From contig NYTF01000007.1 of NCBI GenBank assembly GCA_002683355.1, forward strand, positions 8,437 through 30,619: a DNA stretch of 22,183 bases, written 5' to 3'. How positions within the stretch are numbered: position 1 is the first letter of the stretch; each line of letters starts with the position of its first letter. The translations under genes were made by a program, and so were the position numbers. Shown piece by piece: positions 1 to 8,075 of the stretch. A model generated the notes under the pieces. The model did not search any database. It was not told the origin of the DNA and saw only the letters and a program-made list of their open reading frames with translations. The DNA is from Paracoccaceae bacterium (GTDB taxonomy: Bacteria; Pseudomonadota; Alphaproteobacteria; Rhodobacterales; Rhodobacteraceae).

Positions 1-90
1 AAAGTATTTGAAGGCTTTATGAAGTGGGTAGTGGGCGTTAGTGTATTTTCGATAGCGGTATTAATTTTTTTAGCTATTTTTAATAGTTAA
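1..90 (+). CDS. aa3-type cytochrome c oxidase subunit IV, C-terminal fragment
   Basis: The first 29 codons in frame 1, ending in TAA, encode the end of a very small membrane protein: a short charged stretch with the KVFEGFMKW pattern, then one hydrophobic helix closing in FLAIFNS. This matches the bacterial aa3-type cytochrome c oxidase subunit IV family (PF07835), whose members are about 45-70 residues, share a 'K.F.GF.K' motif before a single transmembrane helix, and end in a similar FNA/FNS tail. The subunit is a small accessory of the inner-membrane terminal oxidase. The 5' end lies outside the window, so the start is not visible. Identification rests on a short motif and is moderately confident. 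Confidence 0.6.
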   Translation, partial: KVFEGFMKWVVGVSVFSIAVLIFLAIFNS

Positions 91-151
91 GTTAAGCCCA
101 TATTACCAACTACGGCTGAAATAAAGTTATGAATTCTAATACATTTATAAA

Positions 152-772
152 ATGAATTTACACACGCGAACCATTTTAGGTTTAATACTCTGTTTAGTAT
201 TCACAGTTACTTGCACAACCAAGGAAATAACCTGGGCTCCAGATATGGATGTGGCAGCCGCAGCTTATAAAAACAACCAACCTTCATCGGTAACTTTACT
301 AACAATGATTAACAATACCACAGGAACTGGTGGACATTCGGCGCTTATTATAAATTCTAGTGAGAGAATATTATTTGATCCAGCCGGAACGTTTAAACAC
401 CCACAAATCCCCGAAAGGCACGATGTTTATTTTGGCATAAATGAGCAAGCATTAGAAAGATACATCGACTTCCACGCTCGCCCCACTATCCACGTTGTCA
501 TGCAAAGAGTTAAAATTGACCCAGAAACAGCATTAGAATTATCAAAGACAGTAAAAAATTATGGACCTGTTCAAGATATGATGTGCTCGTACGCGATTTC
601 AGAAATCTTACATAGTTTAAAAGGTTTTGAAACAATTTCAAAAAGTTATTTTCCAAAAATAACGATGCAAAATTTTTCAAAGATAGAAGGTATAACAACC
701 TATCGAGTATATGATTATTTTGAGGATGATAAACCAAATATCTTCTTGGAAAATCAACAACCGAAAAAATAA
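152..772 (+). CDS. conserved exported/lipoprotein-like protein, possible permuted papain-like fold
   Basis: This encodes a 206-residue protein. It has a charged N-terminus, a hydrophobic segment (about residues 8-20) and Cys21, which suggests a lipoprotein signal, although Thr at -1 is unusual for a lipobox; a Sec signal peptide is the alternative. The body carries TGTGGHSALII (His62), then FDPAG, an IPER motif, and later DMMCSYAISEIL (Cys145). It resembles an uncharacterised family I associate with Rhodobacterales. A His early in a GGH-strand and a Cys at the start of a later helix is the order seen in circularly permuted NlpC/P60-like (YiiX-type) enzymes; that reading is inference. No clear Shine-Dalgarno precedes the ATG. 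A hairpin terminator begins at the stop codon. Confidence 0.75.
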   Translation: MNLHTRTILGLILCLVFTVTCTTKEITWAPDMDVAAAAYKNNQPSSVTLLTMINNTTGTGGHSALIINSSERILFDPAGTFKHPQIPERHDVYFGINEQALERYIDFHARPTIHVVMQRVKIDPETALELSKTVKNYGPVQDMMCSYAISEILHSLKGFETISKSYFPKITMQNFSKIEGITTYRVYDYFEDDKPNIFLENQQPKK

Positions 773-797
773 AATCCCCAGAAAATCTGGGGATTTT
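771..797. terminator. bidirectional intrinsic terminator between the lipoprotein gene and rpsU
   Basis: A perfect 12-bp stem (771-782 with 786-797, loop 783-785) has a GC-rich core flanked by A and T runs. Read on the minus strand it is followed by a T-rich run (TTATTTTTTC), and on the plus strand by ATCATTATTT. It lies exactly between two convergent genes and can serve both. Confidence 0.85.
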
Positions 798-818
798 ATC
801 ATTATTTATAAAGCTATT

Positions 819-1028
819 TTAAACAATACCGATTTCACGTTGCGCTTTTTTTCTCGCTAACTTTCTCGTTCGACGAATTGCTTCAGCCTTCTCTCTTGCC
901 TTCTTTTCAGAAGGCTTTTCGAAATGCTGTTTTAGCTTCATCTCACGAAAAACACCTTCTCGCTGAAGCTTTTTTTTCAGAGCACGAAGTGCTTGATCTA
1001 CATTATTATCACGAACCTGTACCTGCAT
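819..1028 (-). CDS. rpsU: 30S ribosomal protein S21
   Basis: This encodes a 69-residue, very basic protein with the S21 start ([20 protein letters not shown]), the [10 protein letters not shown] segment and a Lys/Arg-rich C-terminal helix. S21 is a small-subunit protein that sits near the anti-Shine-Dalgarno end of 16S rRNA and helps initiation. The length is normal for alphaproteobacteria. The ATG follows an extended Shine-Dalgarno (1035-1045). The gene is monocistronic as far as can be seen: it ends at the hairpin 771-797, and the next gene upstream (COQ9) is divergent. A long plus-strand frame is open through this gene, but the protein homology is clearly on the minus strand. Confidence 0.95.
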   Translation of the reverse strand: MQVQVRDNNVDQALRALKKKLQREGVFREMKLKQHFEKPSEKKAREKAEAIRRTRKLARKKAQREIGIV

Positions 1029-1034
1029 GTGGGG

Positions 1035-1045
1035 TCACCACCTTT
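1035..1045 (-). promoter_or_regulatory. extended ribosome binding site of rpsU
   Basis: On the minus strand the sequence AAAGGTGGTGA stands 6 bases before the rpsU ATG. It differs from the full anti-SD complement AAAGGAGGTGA at one base, so it is much longer than the other Shine-Dalgarno sites in this window. Confidence 0.7.
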
Positions 1046-1132
1046 CAAAGTTTAGAGTTGCAATTAGTTGCAGGAATGGTTGAAATAGCAAAATCAAATG
1101 CATTTGTCTATAGAATAAGAATAGGATTTATT

Positions 1133-1786
1133 TTGGTTAATTTGAGTGAGATAATAACGATTGCTTTAAAGCATGTCCCATTTGATGGGTGGAATGAAAA
1201 AACTTTTAAACTTGCCTGCAATGAAGCAAATATTTCTGAAGTTAAAAGCAAATTACTTTTTCCAAGGGGTTCAATTGACCTAATGTTAGCTTTTATATCA
1301 AGTGACAACCAAAAAATGACTGAATTGATAAAAATTGATAAAAACCACGAAAAAAAATACCGCGATAGAGTAACAGATGCAATAATTAAACGAATAATAA
1401 TTGCCGACCTCAATAAAGAAGCAATGAGAAAAGCCATAAGTGTCCTATCTCTTCCACATATGTTTCCAGACAATGCGGCTATGATATGGAATACGTCAGA
1501 TGCAATTTGGAACGCTTTGGACGATTCCTCACAAGATATAAACTGGTATACAAAACGCACTACTCTGGCATGGGTATATAGTAGCACAATTCTTTATTGG
1601 TTAGGTGATGAAAGTAAGGATTTGCTAAAAACTAAAGAATTTGTAAATCGTCGAATCGATGAAGTTATGGAGTTTGAGTCTATTAAAATGAAATTTAAGA
1701 TGTCCAAAGTGGGAAAAGAGTTTCTGAAAGGGGCTGAGAAAGTCTTTTCATTGATCAAAGCACCAACAGCAAACACTAATTTATGA
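1133..1786 (+). CDS. COQ9 family protein (ubiquinone biosynthesis)
   Basis: This encodes about 217 residues with the COQ9 hallmarks: an N-terminal helix, HVPFDGWNEKTFKLAC, then LLFPRGSIDLMLAF, and a C-terminal domain with WNTSDAIWNALDDSSQDINWYTKRTTLAWVY-type motifs, here WNTSD followed by DINWYTKR and LAWVYSSTILYWL. COQ9 is a TetR-like-fold lipid-binding protein that supports the COQ7 hydroxylation step in ubiquinone synthesis. I chose the TTG at 1133 because AGGA lies 6 bases upstream and the protein then begins (MVNLSEII...) just ahead of the conserved core. The ATG at 1076 and the frame's first ATG at 878, inside rpsU on the opposite strand, give N-termini unlike the family. rpsU is divergent with about 105 bp between starts. 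Family call is confident; start is less so. Confidence 0.88.
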   Translation: MVNLSEIITIALKHVPFDGWNEKTFKLACNEANISEVKSKLLFPRGSIDLMLAFISSDNQKMTELIKIDKNHEKKYRDRVTDAIIKRIIIADLNKEAMRKAISVLSLPHMFPDNAAMIWNTSDAIWNALDDSSQDINWYTKRTTLAWVYSSTILYWLGDESKDLLKTKEFVNRRIDEVMEFESIKMKFKMSKVGKEFLKGAEKVFSLIKAPTANTNL

Positions 1787-1799
1787 TTAAAATTGTTTT

Positions 1800-2792
1800 A
1801 TGAGTATACCGAAAAAAATGAAGGCTATAACTTTAATGCATTCTGGTGGGCCAGATGTATTAAGAGTTGCATCAGTAGATGTACCTCAGCCAATTTATAA
1901 ACAGATATTAATAAAAATTGCTTATGCTGGGGTAAATAGACCTGACGTACTTCAACGCCTGGGATTATATTCTCCACCAAAAGGCGCTTCAAATATACTA
2001 GGATTAGAAGCTTCTGGTAAAGTAGTATCAGTTGGTCCTGGTTGTAGTAAATGGGAAGTTGGAGACGAGGTCACGGCTTTATTACCAGGAGGTGGGTATG
2101 CAGAATATGCGGTAACACATGAAGATCATGCGCTACCTATACCATCATCATTAAATTTAAAGAAATCAGCTGGGCTATGTGAGACCTTATATACAGTATG
2201 GTATAACGTCTTTAAATCTGGTGAGTTAAGGTCAGGTGAAACGTTCTTGGTTCATGGTGGTACTTCTGGGATTGGCACTACGGCGATACAATTAGCATCT
2301 GCTATGGGTTCAAAAGTATTCACAACAGCAGGTTCTGATAAAAAATGCGATTTTTGCGTTTCGATAGGTGCCCATCATGCAATAAATTATAAAACAAGCG
2401 ACTTTGTGACTGAAATAAAAAACTTAACAGGAGGAAATGGAGTAAATCTAATCCTAGATATGGTCGGTGGAGATTATATCTCCAAAAATATAAAAATATT
2501 AAATAATGATGGCAGATTAGTACAAATCGCATTCTTGGAGGGAGCTCGAAGAGAAATAAATTTCTCAGCAATAATGATAAAACGGTTAAAAATCACAGGC
2601 TCAACCTTGCGTCCTCAATCTGATTTGGCAAAAACTCAGATTGCAGAAGATCTAGAGCATACTGTTTGGCCTCTGTTGAATTCTGGTAAAATAAAACCCG
2701 TAATAGATCGTATATTTAACTTAGAAGATGCTGCGAGAGCGCATGAAGCCTTAGACAATGATCACATCGGAAAGATTTTATTAAAGATTTAG
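1800..2792 (+). CDS. NAD(P)H-quinone oxidoreductase, zinc-free MDR superfamily (PIG3-like)
   Basis: This encodes 330 residues. The N-terminal GroES-like domain has MKAITL, GVNRPDVLQRLGLY, a GLEASG motif and VGDEVTALLPGGGYAEY. A Rossmann domain follows with VHGGTSGIGTTAIQLA (about 151-166), then the SDKKC and NYKTSDF strands. The catalytic and structural zinc ligands of alcohol dehydrogenases are absent. The pattern fits the quinone oxidoreductase/PIG3 branch, which reduces quinones or enones with NADPH in the cytosol. The gene begins 13 bases after the COQ9 stop, so the two may be co-transcribed, linking two quinone-related genes. ATG at 1800 gives MSIPKKMKAI; Met7 (1818) is a possible alternative start. 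Substrate cannot be read from sequence. Confidence 0.88.
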   Translation: MSIPKKMKAITLMHSGGPDVLRVASVDVPQPIYKQILIKIAYAGVNRPDVLQRLGLYSPPKGASNILGLEASGKVVSVGPGCSKWEVGDEVTALLPGGGYAEYAVTHEDHALPIPSSLNLKKSAGLCETLYTVWYNVFKSGELRSGETFLVHGGTSGIGTTAIQLASAMGSKVFTTAGSDKKCDFCVSIGAHHAINYKTSDFVTEIKNLTGGNGVNLILDMVGGDYISKNIKILNNDGRLVQIAFLEGARREINFSAIMIKRLKITGSTLRPQSDLAKTQIAEDLEHTVWPLLNSGKIKPVIDRIFNLEDAARAHEALDNDHIGKILLKI

Positions 2793-2846
2793 TAATTAAT
2801 TCACGTTTTAAACAATATAACGGTTATCAACTTATGTATAAAAGAA

Positions 2847-2885
2847 AGCTCTTCCAAATTTAGAATTCAGAGCGTATAAGCTCTT
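2847..2885 (+). other. possible alternative hairpins upstream of trcR
   Basis: The central AGAGC (2869-2873) can pair either with the upstream GCTCT (2848-2852) or with the downstream GCTCT (2880-2884), which is followed by TTTATT. The second hairpin could be a weak terminator of the upstream operon or part of an attenuator. The stems are only 5 bp, so the support is limited. Confidence 0.3.
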
Positions 2886-2967
2886 TTATTCCAGAAAACC
2901 TAGGCAATGAATAATGTCAAAAGCCGGTTTTACCGAAGAATAATGTTATATTAAAGAGGATTAAATT

Positions 2968-3687
2968 ATGGCACTTCCAATTATGGCAAAAGCCACTGCT
3001 GTCTGGCTCGTTGACAACACGATGTTAACTTTTAAACAAATAGGGGATTTTTGTGGCTTGCATGAGCTGGAAATTCAAGGAATTGCAGATGGGGAAGTAG
3101 CATCAGGAATAAAGGGATTTGACCCTATTTCTAATAATCAGCTTGATCAGGCTGAAATAGAACGCGCACTTGAGAGCCCTTCTTATAAATTAATCTTAAA
3201 ACACAACCCTTCTGCAGAAGGTGAAACAAAAAAGCGTGGACCAAGATACACACCACTTTCAAAGAGGCAAGATCGACCTTCAGCAATAGCATGGCTTGTA
3301 AAGTTTCATCCAGAACTAACTGACGCTCAGATTTCTAAATTAGTTGGCACAACAAAACCAACAATTCTAACAATTCGTGACCGAAGCCATTGGAACATTT
3401 CAAATATACAACCGGTAGATCCTGTGGCTCTTGGGCTTTGTAAACAATTAGAGTTAGATGCTGCGGTACGGAAAGCCGCTGAGAAATTAGAAAAAGATAC
3501 TGATATAACTTCAGAAGAAGACAAAATTAAATTGATGTCGACTGAGCAATCTCTCAAAACTGATGAAGAACCCAAAATACCATCTTCCATATCTGGGTTG
3601 GAAAAATTTAGTCTTTCTAAAGACGAGCAAGAGGGCTCCAGTGTAGATGCAGATAGTCTCTTTAATCTACCACCAACTGGTGATTAA
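2968..3687 (+). CDS. trcR: DUF1013 family cell-cycle regulator TrcR
   Basis: This encodes a 239-residue cytoplasmic protein with the DUF1013 N-terminus MALPIMAKATAVWLVDNT, a first helix-turn-helix-like region (LTFKQIGDFCGLHELEIQGIADGE, near 21-44, with GIKGFDPI after it) and a second one (about 105-140, AIAWLVKFHPELTDAQISKLVGTTK). The C-terminal 70 residues are acidic and low-complexity. Annotation pipelines name this alphaproteobacterial family TrcR, a cell-cycle transcriptional regulator. The ATG has a clear Shine-Dalgarno (AAAGAGG, 8 bases upstream). The preceding 175-bp gap contains possible RNA hairpins. The gene ends 7 bp from the convergent cobO stop, with no visible terminator between them. 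Confidence 0.88.
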   Translation: MALPIMAKATAVWLVDNTMLTFKQIGDFCGLHELEIQGIADGEVASGIKGFDPISNNQLDQAEIERALESPSYKLILKHNPSAEGETKKRGPRYTPLSKRQDRPSAIAWLVKFHPELTDAQISKLVGTTKPTILTIRDRSHWNISNIQPVDPVALGLCKQLELDAAVRKAAEKLEKDTDITSEEDKIKLMSTEQSLKTDEEPKIPSSISGLEKFSLSKDEQEGSSVDADSLFNLPPTGD

Positions 3688-3694
3688 TTTTAAA

Positions 3695-4306
3695 CTAAAA
3701 TTCCACGCCAATTTGAGCTTTAATGCCTGATCTAAACGGATGTTTAACAAGCTCCATTTCAGTAACTAAATCTGCTATTTCTATCAGTTCGTCCTTTGCG
3801 TTTCTTCCTGTTAATACAACATGAGTATTTTCCGGTTTCTCGTCGAGTAGAAACCTAACAATGTCATTAATATTAATATAATCATACCTTAACGCAATAT
3901 TTATCTCATCAAGTAAAACCATTTTATTGGTTGTATCTCTAATTAATTCTTTTGCTCTTTCCCAAGCGGCCAAGGCCATCTCAGTATCCCTGGTTTTGTC
4001 TTGGGTTTCCCAAGTAAACCCCTCACCCATAGTGTGAAAAGCACATATTGAATTAAATTTGGATAAAATTAAATCTCTTTCTCCTGTGCTCATCCCACCT
4101 TTAATGAATTGCACCACCCCACATTTCATATCGTGAGCTATACATCTAAAGATCATACCAAATGCGGCTGATGACTTACCTTTTCCCTTTCCAGTATTCA
4201 CAATGATCAACCCCTTCTTATCGGTTTTAGTTGCCATTATTTTATCACGGGCAGCCTTTTTTTTTGCCATCTTGGTAGCATGTCTTTCTTGATCAGAATC
4301 TGACAT
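3695..4306 (-). CDS. cobO: cob(I)yrinic acid a,c-diamide adenosyltransferase
   Basis: This encodes 203 residues, the usual CobO/BtuR length. The N-terminus is basic and soluble (AKKKAARDKIMATKTDKKG), followed by the P-loop NTGKGKGKSSAAFG (about 37-50), FIKGGMSTGERDL, a FTWETQD motif, and VLLDEINIALRY followed by VVLTGRNA. The enzyme transfers the adenosyl group of ATP to Co(I) corrinoid, forming the upper ligand of coenzyme B12. It is the last gene of the minus-strand cob operon, 73 bp after cobN, with a good Shine-Dalgarno (GGAGGA) before the ATG. All expected motifs are intact. Confidence 0.96.
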   Translation of the reverse strand: MSDSDQERHATKMAKKKAARDKIMATKTDKKGLIIVNTGKGKGKSSAAFGMIFRCIAHDMKCGVVQFIKGGMSTGERDLILSKFNSICAFHTMGEGFTWETQDKTRDTEMALAAWERAKELIRDTTNKMVLLDEINIALRYDYININDIVRFLLDEKPENTHVVLTGRNAKDELIEIADLVTEMELVKHPFRSGIKAQIGVEF

Positions 4307-4379
4307 TAATCATCCTCCATAGTTGAATTTCTAAACTATAATCAGGTTTAAATAAAAAATCTTCAATACTATTTATAAT

Positions 4380-7300
4380 TTAATTCTGCTTTTGGAAATT
4401 TTTTAATAAATTTTGAGCAGAATTTGACTTTGGCACCCATAACCCCCGATCAATCGCCTCTTGAAATCTATCAATAATCTCATCAAAAGCTGGTCTATTA
4501 TTCTCAACAATAAACTGCCGGTTCTCCTCATTCTCAATAAAAGCCACATACACTAAATCAAAATGATGATTTGCTACCGCACCAGTTGTTGCAGAAAATG
4601 CGAACAAATAATCCAATGTTGCAGCCATTTCAAAAGCACCTTTATAACCATGCCTTTTAACCCCATCAATCCATTTTGGATTCACAACTCTAGATCTAAC
4701 AACCCTTCCAATTTCTTCCTCTAGAGTCCGTATGATTGGGTTTTCAGGTCGTGAATGGTCATTATGATAAATAGGTCTATCTCTTCCTTGCAAAGTTTTT
4801 ACTGCTGCTGCTGCACCGCCTTCAAATTGATAATAATCGTCAGAATCCAATATATCATGCTCTCGATTATCTTGATTCTGAACGATTGCTTCAACACCTG
4901 ACAATCTATTCTCAAATGCCTTTCGGGCTTCAATTCCATCCACATCGCTACCATATGCATAAGAACCCCACGATAAATACGCTTCAGAAAGATCTTCTTT
5001 ATTATTCCAAAGACGTTCATCTATCATTGCCTGTAGCCCAGCACCATATGCACCTGGCTTGGATCCAAAAACTCTATGTTTTGAACCATCAATAGTAGCT
5101 CCAGCTGGGTTCATATCTGAAGGCTCATCTAGTTTCATAACAGCAATTGCAGCACTATCAACTAAAGAAATTAATTGTGGAAACGCATCTCTAAAGAAAC
5201 CAGAGACTCTTAGGGTTACATCAACTCTTGGACGATCCAAAACAGACAAGGGTAAAATCTCAAAACCTGTTACTCTCCGATTTGCTAGATCCCAGGTTGG
5301 CTTAACTCCCATTAGAGCTAAAGCCTGAGCAATATCATCACCACCTGTGCGCATATTTGCGGTACCCCAGGCAGTAATTAATAATGATTTTGGCCAATCT
5401 CCATAGTTTTGCAAATGCTTTTCTAAAAGTAAATTAGCTGATTTCCACCCTAAAGCCCAAGCGGTAGGGGTTGGTACTGCTCGGTTATCTACACTAAAAA
5501 AGTTTCGCCCAGTAGGTAGGACGTCTAACCTCCCACGAGTGGGGGCGCCAGAAGCACCAGGCTGGACAAATCTTCCATCTAACGAATCCAGAACACCCAA
5601 AGACTCTTTAGTTCCACAAGATCTCAAAATTGGTCTTATTGATTCATTAATTTTATTAATGACTAACTCGGTCTTCTTGCCATCAAACAAAGAGCTTTTT
5701 TTGATCAATTTTGATGCAAGAATTTCCAATCTTTCAACAGTATCTCCGTGACTTCGCCAAATCTCATTTGAACATTCCTTCAAAATCTCAGGCTTCTCAC
5801 CTAACCAAGTTTCTGACATTTCACAGTTCAACGGGTCAAAACTTAAATCCAAATCTTGTGCCAGCGCTCTTATCAACGACTCATCTCCTCCAACGCCTTT
5901 ATCTCTGGGGATTCTGACTAAAGCTTGTATTAAATCAGACTCCAGGCGCCCCTCCGGCGATTGCCCAAATATGTGCAACCCATCCCTTATTTGCGCCTCT
6001 TTCAAGTCACATAAATAGGCATCCAATTTAGCGAGATCAGTCTCAGTATCTTCACCAACCATTCCAGCATCTATGTTTAAACCTGAAGCAGAAGTTAACG
6101 ATAAAATTTCTTTCTTAAGATATTTTATTCGATTTGGGTCAATACCTGCGGCTTCATAATACTCATCAACTAAAGCCTCCAATTCCTTTAGTGGTCCATA
6201 GGTTTCCGCTCTTGTAAGAGGTGGTGTTAAATGGTCCACGATTACAGCGCTTGATCGACGCTTAGCCTGTGTGCCTTCTCCTGGATCATTTACAATAAAA
6301 GGGTATATGTTTGGTGTAGGTCCCAAAGTTACTTCCGGATAACAACTCTCTGATAAAGCCAATGCTTTTCCAGGTAACCATTCTAGATTTCCATGCTTCC
6401 CCATATGTATCAAAGCATCACATTCAAATTGATGGCGAAACCAAAAATAAAATGCAAAATAATTATGGGGTGGAACTAAATCAGGTGAATGATAAGTATC
6501 TTTTGGATCAATATTATACCCTCTCGCAGGTTGGACACCTACAACTATATTTCCATACTTTAATATTGATAAAGCGAAGCCATCATTTCCAACAAATGGA
6601 TCTTTGTCTGCGTGCCCCCATTTATCTTCAATTGCTTGCCTAACATCATAGGGCAACTCCTTAAAAAACTCATTATATCTTTTAAGTGATAACCTAACAC
6701 CACCACTCCTTATATTTCTATCAGTTAACCAGTTTGTAGGGCCAGCCAAAATCTGCTGCATTAATTTTGAGGAATTTTTTGGGTGTTGCAAAACCTGATA
6801 ACCATTTTCCAACAAAGTTTGCATTAAATTTACAGTTGCAGCAGGTGTATCCAATCCAACGCCATTGGCTAAACGACCATCTTTATTGGGGTAGTTAGCT
6901 AAAATAATACCAACTTTTCTTTCTGAGGGTTTCTTTTTCCTTAATTTAACCCAAGAGGAAATCAACTTACCTATGAAATCAATTCTGTTTCCATTAGCCT
7001 GATATGTAGCTAAAGAGCATTGAGTTTCTCTGTCAAAATATGCCTCACCTTTAAAAGAAATTGCGCGGCCTAAGATTCTACCATCTACCTCAGGTAAAGC
7101 CACATTCATTGCAATATCCCGACCTGATAAACCATTAGCACCAGTACGCCAGTTTTCCTCTGATGAACTTGATAAGACCAGCTGAAAAACCATAGCATTT
7201 TGTGTTTCAGGCATTGTTAATGGATTTACTTCATTTTGAGAGCTATCAACTTGATTAGGGGTATTTATTGAAAAACTAGTACAATTTAAAATTATCTCAG

Positions 7301-8075
7301 GATTATTATTTTTAAAAATGTATTTAAGAGTAGCTGATGAAACTGGATCTTTTAGAGATGTGACAAAGATTGGCATGGGATTTAATCCATTCCTTAAGAG
7401 TGTCCTAACCAACCTGTTTATTGGATCTAAACCACCACCTTGTAACAAAGCGCGGTAAAAGATTATTGATACAATTGGAGCATTTGGTAACCAATTATTT
7501 TGTAAATCAGTTAATTCGCAACCACCTAATCCAGGCCAGTAGGTACCAGCTCTTAAAAGTGGCTTTGCTCCCTCTGGTTTTTCGGTTTTTTCAATTATTG
7601 ATTTTGAATAAAGTAATGCATTACTAATATTTTGAGTCCCTCCCTCTACGAAGTAAGCAAGCAAAGCTTCCCATTCATTTCGAGTAACTGTAGAAAGCCG
7701 CCAAAGCTCATCATCTGGATTATCATCTCCAGGCAAGGCCACAAATGGAACGCCATTGTCAGAAAGCATGGCTGAATATTGTTCCACTCCATACTTCCAG
7801 TAACCTGTTCCACCAAGAATACGCGCCACAACAAGTTTTGATTTTGTTGCACATTGATCTAAATGCAGATCAACAGACATTGGATGCTTTAAGTGCAACA
7901 TATTAATCAAGCGTATAGCTGGAGCTTCTTCTGCGAGTGCGGATCGCGCTTCAGATAAACAGACTAATTCTGTATCAGCAGCCGAGATAAAGATTATGTC
8001 AGCTGGAGTTTGATTAGGATCTACTGGCTCTTGGCCATCGTCGATTGATCCTGGTTGTGCTGCAAGCAAATGCAT
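4380..8075 (-). CDS. cobN: cobaltochelatase large subunit CobN
   Basis: This encodes 1231 residues, close to the usual CobN size of about 1250. The N-terminus is typical (MHLLAAQPGSIDDGQEP, then DIIFISAADTEL). The CobN/Mg-chelatase H signature MGKHGNLEWLPGKA starts near residue 558, and the C-terminal region holds the WGTANMRTGGDDIAQALALMG and VSGFFRDAFPQL motifs. CobN is the corrin-binding subunit of the ATP-dependent CobNST complex that inserts cobalt into hydrogenobyrinic acid a,c-diamide in the aerobic pathway. CobS and CobT are not in the window. The ATG follows the GNAT stop codon directly (TAG-ATG) and no good Shine-Dalgarno is seen, so translation is probably coupled. Confidence 0.96.
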   Translation of the reverse strand: MHLLAAQPGSIDDGQEPVDPNQTPADIIFISAADTELVCLSEARSALAEEAPAIRLINMLHLKHPMSVDLHLDQCATKSKLVVARILGGTGYWKYGVEQYSAMLSDNGVPFVALPGDDNPDDELWRLSTVTRNEWEALLAYFVEGGTQNISNALLYSKSIIEKTEKPEGAKPLLRAGTYWPGLGGCELTDLQNNWLPNAPIVSIIFYRALLQGGGLDPINRLVRTLLRNGLNPMPIFVTSLKDPVSSATLKYIFKNNNPEIILNCTSFSINTPNQVDSSQNEVNPLTMPETQNAMVFQLVLSSSSEENWRTGANGLSGRDIAMNVALPEVDGRILGRAISFKGEAYFDRETQCSLATYQANGNRIDFIGKLISSWVKLRKKKPSERKVGIILANYPNKDGRLANGVGLDTPAATVNLMQTLLENGYQVLQHPKNSSKLMQQILAGPTNWLTDRNIRSGGVRLSLKRYNEFFKELPYDVRQAIEDKWGHADKDPFVGNDGFALSILKYGNIVVGVQPARGYNIDPKDTYHSPDLVPPHNYFAFYFWFRHQFECDALIHMGKHGNLEWLPGKALALSESCYPEVTLGPTPNIYPFIVNDPGEGTQAKRRSSAVIVDHLTPPLTRAETYGPLKELEALVDEYYEAAGIDPNRIKYLKKEILSLTSASGLNIDAGMVGEDTETDLAKLDAYLCDLKEAQIRDGLHIFGQSPEGRLESDLIQALVRIPRDKGVGGDESLIRALAQDLDLSFDPLNCEMSETWLGEKPEILKECSNEIWRSHGDTVERLEILASKLIKKSSLFDGKKTELVINKINESIRPILRSCGTKESLGVLDSLDGRFVQPGASGAPTRGRLDVLPTGRNFFSVDNRAVPTPTAWALGWKSANLLLEKHLQNYGDWPKSLLITAWGTANMRTGGDDIAQALALMGVKPTWDLANRRVTGFEILPLSVLDRPRVDVTLRVSGFFRDAFPQLISLVDSAAIAVMKLDEPSDMNPAGATIDGSKHRVFGSKPGAYGAGLQAMIDERLWNNKEDLSEAYLSWGSYAYGSDVDGIEARKAFENRLSGVEAIVQNQDNREHDILDSDDYYQFEGGAAAAVKTLQGRDRPIYHNDHSRPENPIIRTLEEEIGRVVRSRVVNPKWIDGVKRHGYKGAFEMAATLDYLFAFSATTGAVANHHFDLVYVAFIENEENRQFIVENNRPAFDEIIDRFQEAIDRGLWVPKSNSAQNLLKNFQKQN

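Noticed and set aside
878..1075. N-terminal extension of the COQ9 frame running through rpsU on the opposite strand
   Set aside because: The minus strand here encodes unmistakable S21; the plus-strand translation is compositionally odd and unlike COQ9 N-termini.
1108..1587. 159-residue minus-strand frame antisense to COQ9
   Set aside because: Hydrophobic shadow translation; the plus strand has clear COQ9 motifs and no ribosome site supports the antisense frame.
4886..5917. Several plus-strand frames of 68-89 residues inside cobN
   Set aside because: All lie antisense to a continuous CobN reading frame with family motifs, have no recognisable domains and no good start signals.
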